This document shows, in pieces, positions 60,479-64,000 of a DNA stretch of 64,000 nt. Made by a program: the position numbers and the translations under genes. The stretch is from Methanobrevibacter sp. TLL-48-HuF1 (GTDB taxonomy: Archaea; Methanobacteriota; Methanobacteria; Methanobacteriales; Methanobacteriaceae). Every line of letters starts with the position of its first letter. Position 1 is the stretch's first letter. The notes below the pieces were generated by a model, which saw only the letters and a program-made list of their open reading frames with translations, searched no databases and was not told the DNA's origin. Location: NCBI RefSeq assembly GCF_023617305.1, contig NZ_CP081485.1, positions 1,106,501 through 1,170,500 of the forward strand. The letters run 5' to 3'.

Positions 60479-60988
60479 ATGATTTATACAACTTGCTATG
60501 ATTCTCCTTTGGGAAAATTAACATTAGCTAGCAAAAACAATAAACTGATTGGTTTGTGGATTGAAGGTCAGAAACATTTTTTTGGAAATTTTAAAGATAA
60601 AACAGGGGAAAATAATGATTTAACTATTTTTAAAAAAACTGAAAAGTGGCTGGATAGCTATTTTAGAGGGGGAAATCCTTCAGTTAAAAATTTGGATTTA
60701 AATCTGCAGGGAACTGAGTTCAGATTAAAAGTCTGGAATTTGCTTAAAGAAATTCCTTATGGTGAAGTTGTTAGCTATGGGGATATTGCAAAAAAGATAA
60801 GTTCTGATATGTCTTCTCAGGCAGTTGGCGGTGCTGTAGGTCATAATCCTATTTCTATTATTGTTCCATGTCATAGAGTTGTTGGTTTTAACGGCAAATT
60901 AACCGGTTATGCTGGCGGTTTGGAAAATAAGATTAAATTATTGAAATTGGAAGGTGTAAAAATAAGGGATTTAAAAGTTATTTTTTAA
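60479..60988 (+). CDS. ogt: methylated-DNA-protein cysteine methyltransferase
   Basis: It removes alkyl groups from O6 of guanine in DNA, a one-use repair protein. The acceptor Cys131 is in the hallmark PCHRVVG. The helix-turn-helix EIPYGEVVSYGDIA and the Asn hinge GHNP are also present. The 169-residue length is usual. The 3' end overlaps the convergent TIM-barrel gene by 18 bases. Confidence 0.95.
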   Translation: MIYTTCYDSPLGKLTLASKNNKLIGLWIEGQKHFFGNFKDKTGENNDLTIFKKTEKWLDSYFRGGNPSVKNLDLNLQGTEFRLKVWNLLKEIPYGEVVSYGDIAKKISSDMSSQAVGGAVGHNPISIIVPCHRVVGFNGKLTGYAGGLENKIKLLKLEGVKIRDLKVIF

Positions 60989-61717
60989 ATAATCATAACT
61001 TTTTTTAACCCAATCCTTCTCATTTACTTCTATGATGTAGGTACCATTATACTTTTTATCTTCAAAAGTAGAGATGATACTTTTTAAATCAATAGAGCCA
61101 TCACCTAATGCATAGTGTGAGTCATCATCACCATTATTATCATGGGCATGTATGTGTTTAATGGAATCAAAGTACATATCCTCCGGCCCATATCCTGCAT
61201 GATTTGCATGACCTATATCTAAGGTCATAGACATGTCCAAGGAAGTAACCAGTTCATTTAATTCATAGGGATTTGAGTATATGTATCCTTCAAAGGTAGG
61301 CATATTTTCAATAGCTGCATTTACACCTAAATCTTTTCCATATTCTCCAATTTCTTCAATAGACTGTTTATTCAATTTAAAAATTTTATCTTCAAAGTCT
61401 CTGCCTAAAAAAGGAATGGATCCTGGATGAACAACAACAATTTCAGCATCAATTTCATTTGCAAGGTCAATGGATTTTTTAATTTCAGCTATTGAAGCCT
61501 GTCTGATGTTTTCAGTTAATGATGCTATGTTCAAATTGATAATAGGAGAATGGACAGTATATTTTAAACTGTAATTCTCAAAGATATCTGTATCTAAATC
61601 CTGATTTGGATACTGATGCAATATCTCTGCATAATCCAGTCCTAATTCCTCAAAATATTCTAAATTTGTTCCTATATCATCTTTAAATCCTGATAATGTT
61701 GATGCACCTATTTTCAT
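60971..61717 (-). CDS. TIM-barrel sugar phosphate isomerase/epimerase or endonuclease IV-like protein
   Basis: The 248-residue protein has the xylose isomerase-like TIM-barrel fold: IGASTLSGFKDDIGTNLEYFEELGLDYAEI at the start, VVHPGS, AIENMP (metal Glu), LDIGHANHAG (metal Asp/His), HAHDNNGDDDSH and IIEVNE. These are the metal-site positions of the AP endonuclease family 2 group, most of which are isomerases or epimerases; the substrate is unknown. AGGTGAA precedes the ATG, and it follows the PIN-ATPase gene by 9 bases in one operon. Confidence 0.85.
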   Translation of the reverse strand: MKIGASTLSGFKDDIGTNLEYFEELGLDYAEILHQYPNQDLDTDIFENYSLKYTVHSPIINLNIASLTENIRQASIAEIKKSIDLANEIDAEIVVVHPGSIPFLGRDFEDKIFKLNKQSIEEIGEYGKDLGVNAAIENMPTFEGYIYSNPYELNELVTSLDMSMTLDIGHANHAGYGPEDMYFDSIKHIHAHDNNGDDDSHYALGDGSIDLKSIISTFEDKKYNGTYIIEVNEKDWVKKSYDYLKNNF

Positions 61718-61726
61718 TTATTTCAC

Positions 61727-63577
61727 CTATTTTTTAACTGCAGTTATCTCTAAACCCATTTCTATGGCATCGAGCAACATGTCAGATAATTCGATGCCTC
61801 TTTTTATTTTAATTTCTCCTTTTCGGCTTGTTGTAGCTGTAAGCAAATATTCTTCTCCAACAAAAATATCAAAGTTTTGTGTACCATTGACTTTTCCCAA
61901 ATCTAAAATCAGCTGTTTTTTAGTGTGGATAATATCTACTTCAAATTTTTCACCGCGGGCCAGATGTCCCGGAGTGTTTTCAAGAATTTCAACACCTAAA
62001 CTTATTCCAATATCCTTTTCAATCTCAGCTATTCTTTTCCCGTTTTTACCGATGATTTTTGGAATATACTTTTCATTAATGTAGATATTTGCCCTTTCAG
62101 GAGAAATTATTTCTACTCCTACTTTGGATTTTGGAATTAATCTTTTAATTTTTCTAAGGATTTGCTGTTCAGCTAGTCTGTCTACAGCAGATTTGGAAGT
62201 AGATGAATCTCCTGAAGAATTGTTAACTAAATCAAGGTCCATTACAATTGTCTGCTCACCATATGTGTAGATTTCATTTTTAAGCTCTCCAGTTTCAAAA
62301 TCACGAATTTCAATAACTGGTCTGGCTAAATCTGCTTCCTTCATACCTGATGGAACTTTAACAGTCATTTTTGTTTCAAATACTTCTTTAATATCTCCAT
62401 CTTCAATGTAAATGCTGGTGTCTACTACTGAAGTAATTATTCCAAGTTCAACTCTTGATGAAATCCTCTGTATAGCATCTATTGGTCTTGTAGCATGAAC
62501 TACTCCAATCATTCCGACTCCGGCCATTCTCATATCTGCAAATATGTTAAAATCACTGTTTTTTCTAAGTTCATCATAAATTGTGTAGTCCGGTCTGACA
62601 AGCAATAAAACATCAGCAGTATTTTCCATACTTCCTTCTAAAGGAGCATATTGTGTAATTTCTGCCGGAAGTTGCAGATCTCTTGGAGATTCCATTGTTT
62701 TTACAATTTTATTTAAATCTTCAGCATAATATTTAGCTAGTGCCTGAACAAATGTACTTTTACCTGCTCCTGGAGAACCTGAAATAAGTATTCCTTCAGC
62801 GCTTTTGCTTATCCTTTCCATCAGCTTTTCAGAGATGTTGTATTCATCCAAACTAACATTAGCTACAGGTCTGACTGCGGTTATTTCAAAAGCTTCTGAA
62901 AATGGAGGTTTGGCCATTGAAATTCTATATTCTCTGGATTGAATAACTGTTGATCCGTCTTTGTCTGATTCCAGATAACTTTTAGGATCGCTTCTGCTTT
63001 TTTCCAGGATTTCATTATAGATATCTAACATGTCAGAGTATGTGTAAGCTTTGTCTCCAATTTTTACAAATTCCACATGTCCAGGGTTTCCTTTTTTAGC
63101 CATTGGAACAACATTTTCTTTTAAATGAACAGACATTGTGTCGTCGTCAAATAATTTTTCAATAGACAGTTCTGCATGTTTATATTCCTGTTTGAAGTAG
63201 TAAACAGAAATTCCCTGAGCTTTTGCAGTTTCAGCCTGAACTTTATCGTTTGTAACTAATGTTCCAAATTCACTTCTGGCTAAATCTCTGATTAAGCTGT
63301 CAATTTCTCCGCTTTTGGCATATCTGATGTCATAATTAGTCGGACGTTTTCCTTTAAAGGTAATAGCTAACTCGCCATTGTCTTGAGCTTCCTGTAATTT
63401 CTGAAGTTCTTTTAAACCATTTATTCCTTCATTTCTATTTGTATTTGCCTGATGTTCAAGTTCACAAACAACAGCTTCAGGAACAATAATTTCAGGATAA
63501 TCCAAATCCTCTTTAGCTATTATTTTACTTATAGCTCCTTCTATTACAGCACTTGTATCTGGTATTATTGTTTTCAT
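61727..63577 (-). CDS. PIN domain-ATPase-KH domain protein (PilT/VirB11-like)
   Basis: The 616-residue protein starts with a PIN nuclease-like domain (IIPDTSAVIEG, then acidic residues), passes into a secretion-type ATPase with ISGSPGAGKSTFVQAL (about residue 268) and a Walker B-like DELRK segment, and ends with a KH RNA-binding domain (NEKYIPKIIGKNGKRIAEIE). This fusion is conserved in archaea with unknown function; an RNA-linked role is suggested by PIN plus KH. I start at ATG 63577, which is one base after the hisI stop and gives the PIN strand at the very start; 63592 would overlap hisI. Confidence 0.88.
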   Translation of the reverse strand: MKTIIPDTSAVIEGAISKIIAKEDLDYPEIIVPEAVVCELEHQANTNRNEGINGLKELQKLQEAQDNGELAITFKGKRPTNYDIRYAKSGEIDSLIRDLARSEFGTLVTNDKVQAETAKAQGISVYYFKQEYKHAELSIEKLFDDDTMSVHLKENVVPMAKKGNPGHVEFVKIGDKAYTYSDMLDIYNEILEKSRSDPKSYLESDKDGSTVIQSREYRISMAKPPFSEAFEITAVRPVANVSLDEYNISEKLMERISKSAEGILISGSPGAGKSTFVQALAKYYAEDLNKIVKTMESPRDLQLPAEITQYAPLEGSMENTADVLLLVRPDYTIYDELRKNSDFNIFADMRMAGVGMIGVVHATRPIDAIQRISSRVELGIITSVVDTSIYIEDGDIKEVFETKMTVKVPSGMKEADLARPVIEIRDFETGELKNEIYTYGEQTIVMDLDLVNNSSGDSSTSKSAVDRLAEQQILRKIKRLIPKSKVGVEIISPERANIYINEKYIPKIIGKNGKRIAEIEKDIGISLGVEILENTPGHLARGEKFEVDIIHTKKQLILDLGKVNGTQNFDIFVGEEYLLTATTSRKGEIKIKRGIELSDMLLDAIEMGLEITAVKK

Positions 63578-63578
63578 T

Positions 63579-63977
63579 TTAATACACATCATCGGGATTG
63601 AAAACTTTTTCTAAAATTGTTTCAAGTTCCTCTTCTTTTATGTTTTCAATATTTTTAGTGTTTAATTTTCTAAAAAAACATGAAAAGTAGCCTTCATGGC
63701 ATGCAGCTCCGTTCTGTTTGACTTTCAAAACAACTGCATCCATATCACAGTCAACAAGTAATTCTTTAACTTCCTGAGTATGACCTGAACTTTCACCTTT
63801 CAGCCATTGGGAATTGCGGGAAGTACTCCAGTAATGGGCTTTTCCAGTTTCAACTGTTTTTTGAAGGGCTTCTTTATTCATATTGGCCACCATCAGTATT
63901 TGCCCAGTTTTCCAATCTTGGGCAATAGCTGTAATGACTTTCTGACCATTTATTTCATGTCTAAAATTAATTTCCAT
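63579..63977 (-). CDS. hisI: phosphoribosyl-AMP cyclohydrolase
   Basis: It opens the purine ring of phosphoribosyl-AMP, the third step of histidine synthesis. The 132 residues show the metal motifs DCDMD and the zinc cysteines in [20 protein letters not shown] with YFSC after it, together with [18 protein letters not shown]. It is the single-domain archaeal form without the HisE part. AGGTG lies before the ATG close to the window end, and the gene heads the operon with the PIN-ATPase and TIM-barrel genes. Confidence 0.96.
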   Translation of the reverse strand: MEINFRHEINGQKVITAIAQDWKTGQILMVANMNKEALQKTVETGKAHYWSTSRNSQWLKGESSGHTQEVKELLVDCDMDAVVLKVKQNGAACHEGYFSCFFRKLNTKNIENIKEEELETILEKVFNPDDVY

Positions 63978-64000
63978 TGTTCATACACCTTTAATATATT

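Overview
The window is a stretch of the chromosome of a methanogenic archaeon of the order Methanobacteriales, most likely a Methanobrevibacter close to the gut species M. smithii. The pointers are the methanogenesis genes (mtd, methanogenesis marker 12, cfbB for coenzyme F430), a Fae-Hps fusion, archaeal threonyl-tRNA synthetase, Kae1-Bud32 fusion and Hef nuclease, two Mur-type ligases expected in a pseudomurein maker, very AT-rich DNA with GGTGA/GGAGG ribosome sites, and a giant adhesin-like protein. The genus is an inference; no 16S gene is present.

Layout. 0-8 kb: purD, argF, then ilvB-ilvN-carbonic anhydrase, an 0.8 kb gene-free region full of stem-loops, ilvC, and methanogenesis marker 12. 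With ilvE at 26.5 kb most of the branched-chain amino acid pathway is here. 8-13 kb: Sm-like protein, a 47-residue small protein, surE, a membrane-bound Mrr-like nuclease, and the cfbB/membrane polymerase pair. 13-17 kb: thrS, a second structured gene-free region, fae-hps, a zinc-ribbon protein and a coiled-coil protein. 17-24 kb: an MFS exporter whose first helix is interrupted by a stop, an iron-sulfur flavoprotein, a flippase, a ModE-like regulator, a ferredoxin without a usual start codon, hisB and a TMEM175-type channel. 24-31.5 kb: mtd, tRNA-Val, an M48 protease with zinc ribbons, ilvE, uppP, cobT, an unknown protein and kae1-bud32.

31.5-34.9 kb looks like an accessory insertion: two minus-strand ATPase genes between kae1-bud32 and the plus-strand run rdgB, rps15, recJ-like and phosphomevalonate dehydratase. 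38.5-41.5 kb holds two overlapping Mur ligase genes, one MurT-like with a zinc ribbon. 41.8-56.7 kb is one gene for a 4,963-residue secreted adhesin-like protein: beta-helix repeats of about 1.1 kb, then immunoglobulin-like domains in a 795-base higher-order repeat, then four C-terminal domains that may anchor it to the wall. 56.9-64 kb: hef, a cation/proton antiporter, ogt, and a minus-strand operon hisI, PIN-ATPase-KH, TIM-barrel protein.

Themes. Several genes serve the cell envelope (uppP, flippase, Wzy-like polymerase, Mur ligases, adhesin). The least explained parts are the two stem-loop-rich gene-free regions before ilvC and fae-hps, which I propose as non-coding RNA candidates, the interrupted MFS gene, the ferredoxin with a probable ATT start, and the ATPase insertion.
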